From the NCBI GenBank assembly GCA_024709225.1, contig JANJXC010000037.1, positions 1 through 59,334 on the forward strand: 59,334 bases of DNA. The letters are read 5' to 3'. Under the pieces are notes generated by a model that worked only from the letters and a program-made list of their open reading frames with translations, searched no databases and was not told the DNA's origin. Origin of the DNA: Gammaproteobacteria bacterium (GTDB lineage Bacteria; Pseudomonadota; Gammaproteobacteria; Thiohalomonadales; Thiohalomonadaceae). The position numbers and the translations under genes were made by a program. Shown here piece by piece: positions 8,211 to 17,416 of the stretch (its first letter is position 1; every line of letters begins with the position of its first letter).

Positions 8211-10763
8211 ATGTGGCACCGGTTTCGAACCATCAAGGGTTTTATGTTGCTTGCGGCCCTGGCCGGCTCCCTGCTGTTGTTCGGGGGCGCCTATGCCGTG
8301 GTGGCCTCGCTCTACGACCGCACCGTGCGCGAGGATGCCCGCGAGGTATCCGGGGTGCTGGCCGGCCAGACCTTCGATGCCATGTTCCAGGTGATGCGCA
8401 AGGGCTGGACCCGCACCGAGCTGGAAGAGTTTCTTGCCGCCATGCGCGGACGCTTTGCCGATACCCCCTATAGCCTGGAAATCTACCGCGGCGAAATCGT
8501 CGAGGCGCTGTATGGCCCCATCGCGCAGCCGCAGCCCGACGCCGCCATCGCCCAGGCCTTTCGTGACGGCGACAATGTGGTGCATGAGGATGACAACGGC
8601 CTGCGTCATGTCTATCCGCTGCGCGCGCGCCAGGAGTGTCTCGGTTGCCATGGCAATGCCGCGGTGGGCGATACCCTCGGTGTGATCGACCTGCGCCAGG
8701 ACCTGCGCCCGGTGCTGGAACGCGCACGCGCCGGTTTCATGGCGGCGCTGTGGCTGGTGGTGCCGGTGATGCTGGTGGGCGCCTTCCTGGTGGCGATGTT
8801 CATCCACGGCCGCATCGATGATGCGGTGCGCCAGCTGCGCGGCCGGGTGGGACAGGTCAACAGGGTGGCGGACCTGGCGCATTTCGCCATGGACGACTCT
8901 CAGGTCGGTTTCCGCGAGCTGGACGACATCCTGGCCGAGGTGCGCGGCCTGGTGACGCGGCTGCGCGAGTTTGCCGTGGACAAGGACCTGCTGGAGTTCG
9001 AGATCCGCCTGCTGGAGCGTTTCATCATCACCTCCGAGGTGGTGCGCGACTGGCGCGAATACGTCAATCACCTGTTGCTGGAGATCAACAAGGTGATGGA
9101 GGCCTACGTGCTGTTCTCGGTGTTCAAGGTCGAGGAGGAGGTATTCGACCTGGAGATCTTCTGGCGCAACCGGCCGTCGCCGCACATGACCCAGGTGCTG
9201 GAGCGCAGTGTGCGCGCGGTGCTGCAGCGCCACCCCTATTTCAAGGGCATGGCGACCGTCGAGGTCAATCACAATGTGGCCGACAACAGCCGCGATATGC
9301 CCAGCCTGTCCGAGGCCGACATCGAATTGCAGAGCAAGAGCCTGTTCGTGGACACGCCGAAGATCGGCGGTATCGTCGGCATCGGCGTGCAGGCCGGACT
9401 GGGCAAGGACCCGATGCGCCTGCTGGTGATGGAAAGCATCCTCTCCACCCTGCTCAACGTGGTCGGCTCGGTGAAGGCCATCTACAAGTACACCAAGGAG
9501 CTGGAGTACTACGCCACGCGCGACCCGCTCACCCATCTCTATAACCAGCGCGCCTTCTGGGAGCTGCTGGAGTATGAAATGGACCGCGCCAAGCGCAAGG
9601 GCGATCGCATCGGCCTGCTGATGATCGATATGGATAACTTCAAGGGTATCAACGATACCTACGGCCATGCCTTCGGCGATGCCTTTCTGCAGTCCTTCGC
9701 CGCGCTGCTCAAGCAGGTCTTCCGCCACGGCGACGTGGTGGCCCGCTATGGCGGCGATGAATTCGTGGTGCTGCTCACCGATGCGCCGGAGAACCAGGCC
9801 TGGACGGCGGCACAGCGCCTGGTGGAAGACACCGCGCAGCTCAGCCTGGCGGCGCCGGACGGCAAGGCGGTGCGGGTCACCATCTCCATCGGCATCGCGC
9901 TGTGCCCGGACCATGCCGAGGTGGCGCGCGACCTGTTCCTCATCGCCGACAATCTGATGTACCGCGCCAAGCACGAAGGCAAGAATCGGGTGCTGCTGGC
10001 CGGCGGCGAGGATGTGGCGGAGATCTATCGCGGCATCGGCGCGCAGAGTTTTTCCATCCTGGCGGCGCTGGAGGAGCGGCGTTTCATCCCGTATTTCCAG
10101 CCCATCGTCACCACTGCCGACGGCGCACCGTTTGCCTTCGAGGTCTTGAGCCGCATGCGGGGGGAGGCGGGGGAGGTGACGGTGGCCGGGGAGTACATCG
10201 ATGTGGCCGAGCGCATGGGCGTGGTGCACAAGCTGGATTACCAGGTGATGGAACATGCCTTCGAGGCGGTGCGCCGCAGCGGTTACCAGGGCAAGCTGTT
10301 CGTGAATCTGTCGCCCAAGGCGCTGATCCTGGCGGAGTTCGTGCCGACGGTGGAACTGCTGATCGGCCGCTGCGGCATCAACCCGGAGCAGGTGGTGTTC
10401 GAATTGACCGAGCGTGAGACGGTGCGCAATCTGGCCCTGCTGCAGACCTTCGTCACCGAGTTGAAGGCGCACGGCTTTCAGTTCGCCATCGATGATTTCG
10501 GCTCCGGTTTTTCCTCGTTCCACTATCTGAAGCACTTCCCCATCGACTACGTGAAGATCGATGGCGACTTTGTCATCAACCTGATGCATGACGAACGTGA
10601 TCAGGTGTTTGTGCGTCATATGGCCGCCATGGCGCATGACCTCGGCATCCGCACCATCGCCGAGTTTGTCGAGGACGCCGAGGTGATGGCGCATGTGCAC
10701 GATGCCGGCATCGATTATGTGCAGGGGTATTTCGTCGGCCGGCCGGGTCCGACGCTGACCTGA
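8211..10763 (+). CDS. Membrane GGDEF-EAL protein with periplasmic c-type haem motif
   Basis: Predicted dual-domain c-di-GMP enzyme of 850 residues. Order: membrane segment about 10-33; periplasmic sensor about 35-172 (similar to the DUF3365/Tll0287 type) carrying a CLGCH motif at 143-147; second membrane segment about 175-198; coiled linker; an unassigned GAF-like region about 270-430; GGDEF domain with intact GGDEF at 514-518 and an RHGD inhibitory site five residues before it; EAL domain. The EAL domain keeps the expected metal and catalytic residues (EVLSRMR, VNLSP, ELTERE, IDDFGSGFSS, VKIDGDF, AEFVE, QGYF). CxxCH in a periplasmic domain suggests covalent haem c and redox or gas sensing, which is an inference. 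ATG 8211 is preferred over a TTG at 8133, whose added residues have no family character. The 8001-8210 leader shows nothing recognisable. Confidence 0.93.
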   Translation: MWHRFRTIKGFMLLAALAGSLLLFGGAYAVVASLYDRTVREDAREVSGVLAGQTFDAMFQVMRKGWTRTELEEFLAAMRGRFADTPYSLEIYRGEIVEALYGPIAQPQPDAAIAQAFRDGDNVVHEDDNGLRHVYPLRARQECLGCHGNAAVGDTLGVIDLRQDLRPVLERARAGFMAALWLVVPVMLVGAFLVAMFIHGRIDDAVRQLRGRVGQVNRVADLAHFAMDDSQVGFRELDDILAEVRGLVTRLREFAVDKDLLEFEIRLLERFIITSEVVRDWREYVNHLLLEINKVMEAYVLFSVFKVEEEVFDLEIFWRNRPSPHMTQVLERSVRAVLQRHPYFKGMATVEVNHNVADNSRDMPSLSEADIELQSKSLFVDTPKIGGIVGIGVQAGLGKDPMRLLVMESILSTLLNVVGSVKAIYKYTKELEYYATRDPLTHLYNQRAFWELLEYEMDRAKRKGDRIGLLMIDMDNFKGINDTYGHAFGDAFLQSFAALLKQVFRHGDVVARYGGDEFVVLLTDAPENQAWTAAQRLVEDTAQLSLAAPDGKAVRVTISIGIALCPDHAEVARDLFLIADNLMYRAKHEGKNRVLLAGGEDVAEIYRGIGAQSFSILAALEERRFIPYFQPIVTTADGAPFAFEVLSRMRGEAGEVTVAGEYIDVAERMGVVHKLDYQVMEHAFEAVRRSGYQGKLFVNLSPKALILAEFVPTVELLIGRCGINPEQVVFELTERETVRNLALLQTFVTELKAHGFQFAIDDFGSGFSSFHYLKHFPIDYVKIDGDFVINLMHDERDQVFVRHMAAMAHDLGIRTIAEFVEDAEVMAHVHDAGIDYVQGYFVGRPGPTLT

Positions 10764-10812
10764 CGCGGCCGGTATCGGCACGGGGCCGCTCCGCAAACTG
10801 CAGGGATGGGCT

Positions 10813-12135
10813 ATGCAGTCAGAAAGACACACCGAGGCGATACGCGCCGGCTGGCCGGCGCCGCTGGGGCTGCTGGCGGCGGGGGTGTCCGGCGTACTGG
10901 CCGGCTGGCTGGGCGGCCGGGTGGACCTCGATGCGCCACTGCTGCTGGCGGCGGTGGGCGGGCTGCTGGCCAGTGGCGCCGTGCTGGCCTGGTGTGCCGG
11001 CCAGACACGTGCGGCGCGCCGCGCGGAGGCGGCCGCGCTGCGCCGCCAGGCCGACGAGCTGGCGCAGAGCCGCGCCGTCGCGCAGGACTTGCAGCGGCGC
11101 GAACAGTTCTATCACACCATCCTGGAAGATATCCCGGAGATGATCTGCCGCTGGTATCCGGATGGCCGCATCAGTTACGTCAACGAGGCCTATTGCCGGC
11201 ATTTCCAGGTATCCCGCGAAGAGCTGCTGCAGCACGGCGGCTTTCCCCTGTTTCACCCCGGTGCCAGCCGTTTTGATGCCGCACTGTATCGCGCCCAGCC
11301 GGTGGTGGTGATGGAATTTCCGCTGCCGCAGGCCGACGGCACGCAGCGCTGGGAGCGTTGGGTGGATCGGGCCCTGTTCGAGGAGGACGGCACGATTCGA
11401 GAATTTCAGTCGGTGGGTGAGGACATCACGGCGCGCAAGCGCGCGGAGCAGGAAACGACGCGGCTGTTGGAGGAAAATCGCCTGCTGGCCCGCATGGCGC
11501 TGGCGATACAGGAGGAGGAGCGGGCGAATCTGGCGCGCGAACTGCACGATGAATTGGGCCAGTCGCTCACCGCCATCCGCGCCGAGGCCGAGTGCATCCT
11601 GCAGATCAACCGCGAGCGCAGCCCCACCATCAGCGAGTGTGCCGGCTCCATCAGCGCCGTGGCTGGACAGGTGTATGGCGTGGTGCGCGGGATGATGCAC
11701 CGCCTGCGGCCCTCCTTGCTGGATGATCTCGGTCTGGTGGCGGCGCTGACCGAACTGCTGCGCCAGTGGCGTGGTCATCACCCCGAGCTGGTGCAGGAGG
11801 CCGTGCTGGAGCCCTTGCCGAGGCTGACGCCGGCGCTGGAACTGGTCGTCTACCGCATCGTGCAGGAGGCGCTGACCAATATCGCCAAACATGCGCAGGC
11901 GAGCCGCGTCTCTCTGACCTTGCGGGCGGTAGACGCGGTGCTCGAATTGTCGGTGCGCGATGACGGCTGCGGCATCGCCAGGGCGGCCAATGAACGCGGT
12001 TACGGTCTGATCGGCATGCGTGAGCGCGCCCTGGCGGTGGGCGGTCAGTTTCAGATCACCACCGGGCCCGGGATGGGTACGGCCATCAGTGTGGTGCTGC
12101 CGTTGACGGAGCGGGAGGTGCAACATGCAACATGA
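10813..12135 (+). CDS. PAS-containing NarX/UhpB-type sensor histidine kinase
   Basis: Inner-membrane sensor kinase of 440 residues. Two closely spaced hydrophobic segments (about 14-32 and 38-58) leave almost no periplasmic loop. A PAS domain lies at about 97-205 (FYHTILEDIPEMICRWYPDGRISYVNEAY), then a HisKA_3 dimerisation domain with phospho-acceptor His245 in ARELHDELGQSLTA, and a HATPase domain with N-box VYRIVQEALTNIAKHA and glycine boxes DDGCGI and GYGLIGMRERA. It overlaps the next regulator gene by 11 bases, which makes that regulator its probable partner. The small loop and cytoplasmic PAS suggest an intracellular or membrane signal; its nature is unknown. Confidence 0.95.
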   Translation: MQSERHTEAIRAGWPAPLGLLAAGVSGVLAGWLGGRVDLDAPLLLAAVGGLLASGAVLAWCAGQTRAARRAEAAALRRQADELAQSRAVAQDLQRREQFYHTILEDIPEMICRWYPDGRISYVNEAYCRHFQVSREELLQHGGFPLFHPGASRFDAALYRAQPVVVMEFPLPQADGTQRWERWVDRALFEEDGTIREFQSVGEDITARKRAEQETTRLLEENRLLARMALAIQEEERANLARELHDELGQSLTAIRAEAECILQINRERSPTISECAGSISAVAGQVYGVVRGMMHRLRPSLLDDLGLVAALTELLRQWRGHHPELVQEAVLEPLPRLTPALELVVYRIVQEALTNIAKHAQASRVSLTLRAVDAVLELSVRDDGCGIARAANERGYGLIGMRERALAVGGQFQITTGPGMGTAISVVLPLTEREVQHAT

Positions 12136-12757
12136 ACGGATTCGGGTGCTGCTGGTGGATGATCATCCGGTGGTGCGCGCCGGCTTTCGCCGTCTGCTCG
12201 AGGTCAATCCGGAGGCGGCGGTGGCAGAGGCGGGCAGCGGTGAAGAGGCGCTGCGGCTGTACCAGGAACTGCGGCCCGCGGTGGTGGTGCTCGACCTGTC
12301 GATGCCGGGCATGGGCGGGCTGGAAACGGTGCGCCGTCTGATGGCGCATGACAGTGATGCCCGTATCCTGGTGTTCAGCATCCACGATAACGAGGCGATG
12401 TTGTCGCGCGCGCTGCAGGCGGGCGTGCTCGGATATCTCACCAAACAGTCGGCGCCGTCGATCCTGCTGGAGGCGGTGCAGGCGGTGGAGCAAGGTCAGA
12501 TGTACATCGACCCCGACTTGGTGGGGCGCGCCGTCAGCAACGGCCGCAACGGCCTGCTGGAGCGCCTGACGCCGCGTGAGTTCGAAGTGTTTCGCCTGCT
12601 CGCCGAGGGGCACTCGGTCAACGACATCGCCCGCCTGCTGTCGATCAGCCCCAAGACCGCGGGTGTGCACCACACCCGCGTCATGCACAAGCTCGAGGTC
12701 GTCACCTCAGTGCAGCTGGTCAGGCTCGCCCTGCGCCATGGTGTGATCATGCCGTAA
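12125..12757 (+). CDS. NarL/FixJ-type response regulator, partner of the adjacent kinase
   Basis: DNA-binding response regulator of 210 residues. The receiver domain has the acidic pair Asp12-Asp13, phospho-acceptor Asp57 (VVVLDLSMPG), and the Thr/Lys switch region ending in GYLTKQSAP. The C-terminal LuxR-type helix-turn-helix is LTPREFEVFRLLAEGHSVNDIARLLSISPKT (described here in two parts: it starts at about residue 145 and ends near 190). The 11-base overlap with the kinase gene supports a pair. It is closely similar to the regulator at 13003, mostly in the DNA-binding domain, so the two probably recognise related sites. Confidence 0.95.
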   Translation: MQHERIRVLLVDDHPVVRAGFRRLLEVNPEAAVAEAGSGEEALRLYQELRPAVVVLDLSMPGMGGLETVRRLMAHDSDARILVFSIHDNEAMLSRALQAGVLGYLTKQSAPSILLEAVQAVEQGQMYIDPDLVGRAVSNGRNGLLERLTPREFEVFRLLAEGHSVNDIARLLSISPKTAGVHHTRVMHKLEVVTSVQLVRLALRHGVIMP

Positions 12758-12797
12758 GCGCTTGTGCATGCCGCGGCCTGTGCAGCAGTTTCTGTTT

Positions 12798-12902
12798 GTA
12801 GTTATTTTTACTACATACCACCTTATGTTGCCTGCACCACGGTGGCGGTGGACTTTGATTTATTCCAAATCTAAATCTCGTTCGGCGTTATGGTTGCCAT
12901 AA
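12798..12902 (+). promoter_or_regulatory. AT-rich intergenic region with two dyads, candidate operator
   Basis: The 245-base gap between the two NarL-like regulator genes is much richer in A+T than its surroundings. It holds a dyad GTAGT-N7-ACTAC at 12798-12814 and a perfect dyad TTATGG-TTG-CCATAA at 12888-12902. These are seen directly. That they bind the products of 12125 or 13003, or any other regulator, is inference; they do not match the classical NarL heptamer. The gap probably also contains the promoter of the downstream regulator gene. Confidence 0.4.
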
Positions 12903-13002
12903 AAATACGCCATCTGCTTATTTCACTCTTTGGTATCAACAGGCATCTTGCCGGTAGGGTCGGCGGTGTGTGCCGTTGCGTTGTGTCGTGAAATGGGTAG
13001 TG

Positions 13003-13644
13003 ATGAGCAGTGAGAAAATTTCCGTTCTGGTAGCGGACGATCATCCGGTGACGCGTATAGGCATGCGGCGCCTGCTGGAAACCAACGATATCGGTGTCGT
13101 GGCGGAGGCCTCCACAGGCGAGGAGACATACCGTCTTTACAACATTCATCATCCCGACGCGGTGTTGATGGACCTGCGCATGTCAGGTATCGGCGGGCAC
13201 GAGGCGGTACGCCGCATCCGCCGCCGCGATGCCGCGGCGAAGATTCTGGCATTCAGCACCTCTGACAGCGAGGCATTGTTCCGTCAGGCACTGGGCATGG
13301 GCGTGTCAGGCTATCTGACCAAGTGTGCCGCCGCAGAGCAGATCGTCTCTGCGGTCAGACAGGTGGCAGCGGGGGAGAAATATTTTGATCCGGCCCTGGC
13401 CGGGCAAGCAAGCGCGACACCAGGCACGGCAGCGTCTTCGCTGCTGACGGCGCTCACGCCGCGTGAATTCGAAGTCTTCCGTCTGTTGGCCGAAGGGTAT
13501 TCGGTCAACGACATCGCCGGTGTCTTGTCGATCAGCCCGAAGACGGCGGGCGTCCATCACACCCGCATCATGCACAAGCTGGATATCCGCTCACCGGTGC
13601 AGCTGGTGCGCCTGGCCTTCCAGCAGGGGGTGATAACACTATGA
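13003..13644 (+). CDS. Second NarL/FixJ-type response regulator (paralogue)
   Basis: A 213-residue response regulator with Asp12-Asp13, phospho-acceptor Asp57 (AVLMDLRMSG) and a LuxR-type helix-turn-helix. From LTPREFEVFRLLAEG to the MHKL segment it is almost identical to the regulator at 12125, while the receiver domains differ more, which fits a tandem duplication followed by receiver divergence. No kinase gene is adjacent on its 3' side, so it is either a second output of the kinase at 10813 or an orphan. ATG 13003 places the receiver start (KISVLVADDH) where the family expects it; an upstream GTG at 12970 adds 11 residues of no family character. Confidence 0.93.
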   Translation: MSSEKISVLVADDHPVTRIGMRRLLETNDIGVVAEASTGEETYRLYNIHHPDAVLMDLRMSGIGGHEAVRRIRRRDAAAKILAFSTSDSEALFRQALGMGVSGYLTKCAAAEQIVSAVRQVAAGEKYFDPALAGQASATPGTAASSLLTALTPREFEVFRLLAEGYSVNDIAGVLSISPKTAGVHHTRIMHKLDIRSPVQLVRLAFQQGVITL

Positions 13645-13677
13645 AAACGATGATAACAACAGCAGGGGTGAGACAGT

Positions 13678-14151
13678 ATGAGCATATTATCCTGGTTAAA
13701 GGGTGTCACGCAGGGCGGTGCTGATGTGGCCGATGCCATCGCGCTTCAGCCGATGCAGTTCATCCCCGGCGAGGAGCACTTTCGCGGTCTGAACATGAAG
13801 GAGGCGCTGGATGCGCACATTGCCTGGACCCGGCGCGTGGAAACTCATCTCAAGGGCAATGACGCTGCGCACTATGAGGTCGCCGAGGTGGCAGCGGATC
13901 ATTTGTGCACGCTGGGCAAATGGATCCATGGCGCGGCACGCCAGGAGTTTGGCCAGACGCCGGAGTATGCCGAGCTGCGCCGGGTGCATGCCGATTTCCA
14001 TATCGCGGTCGGCGCCGTGTTGAATGATGTCGACAATGGCACCGTCACCGATGCCGATCTGGCCTTGAAAAAGGTACGCCACAAGTCCGGCGAAGTGCAG
14101 CTGGCGTTGATACGCCTCTACGCGGCGATGCGGGCGACCACCATGCAGTAA
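13678..14151 (+). CDS. Free-standing CZB (chemoreceptor zinc-binding) domain protein
   Basis: A 157-residue soluble protein that is essentially one CZB domain. The ligand pattern is complete: His47 in AHIAW, Cys77 in CTLGKW, and His104 and His108 in HADFH. CZB domains bind zinc with very high affinity; in E. coli DgcZ zinc at this site inhibits the attached GGDEF domain, and in chemoreceptors it senses zinc or hypochlorite. Here there is no output domain. The gene lies 33 bases after a response regulator and 30 bases before a GGDEF-EAL gene, so it probably acts in trans on a neighbour, which is inference. Residues 1-35 are not part of the CZB fold and are unassigned. Confidence 0.85.
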   Translation: MSILSWLKGVTQGGADVADAIALQPMQFIPGEEHFRGLNMKEALDAHIAWTRRVETHLKGNDAAHYEVAEVAADHLCTLGKWIHGAARQEFGQTPEYAELRRVHADFHIAVGAVLNDVDNGTVTDADLALKKVRHKSGEVQLALIRLYAAMRATTMQ

Positions 14152-14181
14152 GGTGGCCGCGCCGTTGCGGCGCGTGCGGGT

Positions 14182-17100
14182 ATGCGCTTGTTCCGAATAT
14201 TCCTGCTGTTTGCGTTGGTGCTTACGGTACTGCTGGCCATTCCGGCCGGTCTGGTGCTGTGGGATGCCGGCGTGCGCCTGCGCGAAGTGCGCGACACCGA
14301 AATGTTGCTGGGGCGCCTGCATCTGATATCCACGCAATTGCAGGCGCTGCACGCGCAGCAGCATGCGGCTGTCGGCGCGCTGGCCGACGGCCGCACCGCC
14401 GCAGCGCCCCTCGGCGACAGCCTGCCGGTGCTGCAGAACCAGGCGCCGGCCAGCGTGTTTCCCGCGGTGCAGCGCCGCCCTGTCGCTACCGTATGGCCGC
14501 CCGCCACGGCGCTGCTGCAGCAGGCCAGGACGGAGGCGGCTGCGGTGGTGCTGCCGGCAGCGCTCGCCCTGCCGGTCACGACCTGGCTCGATCTGCTGCA
14601 GGTGCTGGACTATGCGGCGCAGGAGCGGGACCTGGCCGCGCGGCTGGCGGCGGCAATGCCTGAGGGCGGCACGGCAGCGTTTGATCTGTGCAGCCTCGCG
14701 GCACGCCTGGACGAGCCGCTGCAGGGGCGCCTGCTGCGGAACCTGCCGCCCCATCTCGCCCTGGCCGCCGCCTCCCTGAGCCACGGCGCACCGCCTGCGC
14801 AGACGCGCGCCTGCACCCTGTTTGCGGGGGAGGTCGGCACCGCCTCCCTGCAGCACACAGCGGCCGCACGCTATGCCGCACTGGTGGTGATCGAGCGGCA
14901 GTTTGGCCAATGGCTCGGCAGCGAAACACAGCAACTGCTGCTGATGGCGTGGTTGCGCGGCTTTGTCATCGTTTGCGCCGGCATGGCCGCATTGCTGGCG
15001 CTGTCGCTCTATGGCTTTGGCCTGCTGCGCTTCCATGCCCGGCCGCTGCTCAGTCTGACGCGGATGATCCATGCACTGCAGCACGAGCCGGACGCGCATG
15101 TGCGGGCCGAGGCGCCGGGCGGCGGTGAGATGGCGGCGCTGGCCGGCTCCATCAATGGCCTGGTCGACATGTGGCAGCAGCATGATCATTATCAGCGGCT
15201 GGCCGACAGCGTATTCGAGCACGCGCTGGACGGCATCCTCGTCACCGATGCGCGCGGCATCATTCAGGCGGTCAATCCCGCGTTGGGCCGGATGCTCGCC
15301 TATCCCGGGCGCACGCTGATGTATCGCAACGTGCGCCTGTTCAAATCCGGCTGCCACGATGCGGCGTCTTATCAGGCCATGTGGCAGGCGATCGTGCAGC
15401 AAGGTCAATGGTGCGGCGAGATATGGAACCGGCGCGGCGACGGCGAATTGGCCTTGCTGCGCCTGTCCATCGCCGCGGTGCGCGACGCCGCGGGCGAGCT
15501 GCTGCACTACGTCGGCATCTACAGCGACGTTACCGAGCAGCATCGCATCAAGGAGGCACTGCGCCGCTCCCACGACTATCAGAACACCATACTCGCGGCC
15601 CTCGGCGAAGGGCTGTACTGCGTCGATGGCGAGGGCTTTCTGCGTTTCCTCAATCCGGCCGCGGAACAGTTGCTGGGCTGGCGCGAGGAAGAGTTGCTGG
15701 GCCGCAACGCCCATGATGCATTTCATGGCCGGCGCGCCGACGGCACATCCTTGCCGCGCAGCGAATGCTTGCTGCTGGGCGCATTCCGCGATGGGGTCGC
15801 CTATCACGGCGAGGAGTCCTTCACGCATCGCGACGGCACCTGCTTTCCGGTGGAGTGCCATGCCACGCCCCTGCGCGAGAACGGCGCACTGACCGGGGCG
15901 GTGGTCGCCTTTACCGACATCAGCCGGCGCAAGGATGATGCGCAGCGCATTCATCATCTGGCGTATCACGACAGCCTGACCGGCCTGGCCAATCGCAGTT
16001 TCCTGTTGCAGCATCTGCGTCTCCTGATTGCCCAGGGCCACCGCCGCCCGCGGCCCCTGGCGGTGCTGTTCCTGGATCTCAACCGCTTCAAGCAGGTCAA
16101 CGATTCTCTCGGGCATCACGCCGGTGACGCCCTGCTGATGCAGGTGGCGATGCGCCTGCATGGCGTGCTGCGCGCGGGCGACCTGCTGGCACGCCAGGGC
16201 GGTGACGAATTCATCGCAGTGTGCAGCGCCGAGGGGGACGACGGCGCAGACGGTGCGGTATGCCCGGCGGCCTTCCGCATCGCCGGCAAGATGCATGCGG
16301 CGCTGGCGCAGCCCTTCACCATCGAAGGGCGAGAGCTGTACATCGGTGTCAGCATCGGCATCAGCTGCCTGCCGGAGCACGCCGGCGATGCGGACACCCT
16401 GCTGCGCCATGCCGATCAGGCCATGTATCAGGCCAAGCAGGCGGGCGTCGAGACGGCGGTGTACACGCCGGGGGGCGATCGTGGCGTGCAGGACAAGCTG
16501 CTGCTGGAGACGCGCCTGCGCGGTGCGCTGGCGCGCCGCGACCTGCACCTGGTAGTGCAGCCGGTGGTGGAGCTGGCCAGCGGCCGCATCGTGGGCGGCG
16601 AAGTGTTGCTGCGCTGGAGCGACGAGGGGCGCCTGGTCGCGCCGGACCTTTTCATCCCCCTGGCCGAGGAGACCGGCCAGATCTGCACCATCGGCAACTG
16701 GGTCAATGCCGAGGCCTGCAAACTGGCGGCGCAGTGGCGTACGCTGGCGCCGGATTTCGTGCTGGCGGTGAATATCTCGCCGCGCCAACTGTATGACCGC
16801 GGCCTGTTGCGCGGCCTGTGCTCCGCGATGAGCGCGCACGGGCTGGGTTACGGTGCGCTGGAGCTGGAGATCACCGAAACCGTCACCATGGCGCTGCCGC
16901 GGCGCGCCCGGCGCAGCATCTGCTGGTTGCGTCAGCGGGGGCTGCGCCTGTCCATCGACGACTTCGGCACCGGCCATTCCAGCCTGATGCGCCTGCAGCA
17001 AATCACCGCCGATCGTCTCAAGATCGATCGTTCCTTCGTCAAGGGCCTGCCCGGTGCCGCGCACAGCGTGACCATCGTGCGCAACACCATTGTCCTGGCT

Positions 17101-17277
17101 CACGACCTCGGCATGAGCGTGGTGGCCGAGGGCGTGGAAACCGAGGCGCAGCGGCAACTGCTGCTGGAGCTGGGCTGTGACTATGCGCAGGGTTTTCTGT
17201 TCAGCCGCCCGGTCGACGCCGAGGACTTTACCCGCCTGCTGCAGGACGGTGTGCTGGAGCCGGCAGCGGACGACTGA
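14182..17277 (+). CDS. Membrane HAMP-PAS-PAS-GGDEF-EAL c-di-GMP protein
   Basis: A 1031-residue protein predicted to make and/or degrade c-di-GMP. Order: membrane segment about 5-27; periplasmic region about 28-255 with no recognised domain and Ala-rich composition; second membrane segment about 256-282; HAMP-like linker; PAS about 335-450; PAS about 465-585; GGDEF with intact GGDEF and an RAGD inhibitory site five residues upstream; EAL with all key residues (GGEVLLRW, VNISP, EITET, IDDFGTGHSS, LKIDRSF, AEGVET, QGFLFSRP). Because both active sites are intact the net activity cannot be predicted. The start at 14182 directly precedes the first membrane helix. It follows the CZB gene by 30 bases, and 13003-13678-14182 may form one operon. 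Confidence 0.95.
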   Translation: MRLFRIFLLFALVLTVLLAIPAGLVLWDAGVRLREVRDTEMLLGRLHLISTQLQALHAQQHAAVGALADGRTAAAPLGDSLPVLQNQAPASVFPAVQRRPVATVWPPATALLQQARTEAAAVVLPAALALPVTTWLDLLQVLDYAAQERDLAARLAAAMPEGGTAAFDLCSLAARLDEPLQGRLLRNLPPHLALAAASLSHGAPPAQTRACTLFAGEVGTASLQHTAAARYAALVVIERQFGQWLGSETQQLLLMAWLRGFVIVCAGMAALLALSLYGFGLLRFHARPLLSLTRMIHALQHEPDAHVRAEAPGGGEMAALAGSINGLVDMWQQHDHYQRLADSVFEHALDGILVTDARGIIQAVNPALGRMLAYPGRTLMYRNVRLFKSGCHDAASYQAMWQAIVQQGQWCGEIWNRRGDGELALLRLSIAAVRDAAGELLHYVGIYSDVTEQHRIKEALRRSHDYQNTILAALGEGLYCVDGEGFLRFLNPAAEQLLGWREEELLGRNAHDAFHGRRADGTSLPRSECLLLGAFRDGVAYHGEESFTHRDGTCFPVECHATPLRENGALTGAVVAFTDISRRKDDAQRIHHLAYHDSLTGLANRSFLLQHLRLLIAQGHRRPRPLAVLFLDLNRFKQVNDSLGHHAGDALLMQVAMRLHGVLRAGDLLARQGGDEFIAVCSAEGDDGADGAVCPAAFRIAGKMHAALAQPFTIEGRELYIGVSIGISCLPEHAGDADTLLRHADQAMYQAKQAGVETAVYTPGGDRGVQDKLLLETRLRGALARRDLHLVVQPVVELASGRIVGGEVLLRWSDEGRLVAPDLFIPLAEETGQICTIGNWVNAEACKLAAQWRTLAPDFVLAVNISPRQLYDRGLLRGLCSAMSAHGLGYGALELEITETVTMALPRRARRSICWLRQRGLRLSIDDFGTGHSSLMRLQQITADRLKIDRSFVKGLPGAAHSVTIVRNTIVLAHDLGMSVVAEGVETEAQRQLLLELGCDYAQGFLFSRPVDAEDFTRLLQDGVLEPAADD

Positions 17278-17416
17278 CGGTCCGGTACCACACCGGCCGG
17301 CCTGAGTTGGCGCCGCGCGCGCCTGCCGGGATGCCGTCACACGCCGTTGCGGCACAGGCGTGTGCCCGCTGCCCTTGCGCTTGTATTTCCCCCGCCGGGT
17401 TTGTAGGGTGGGGGCC

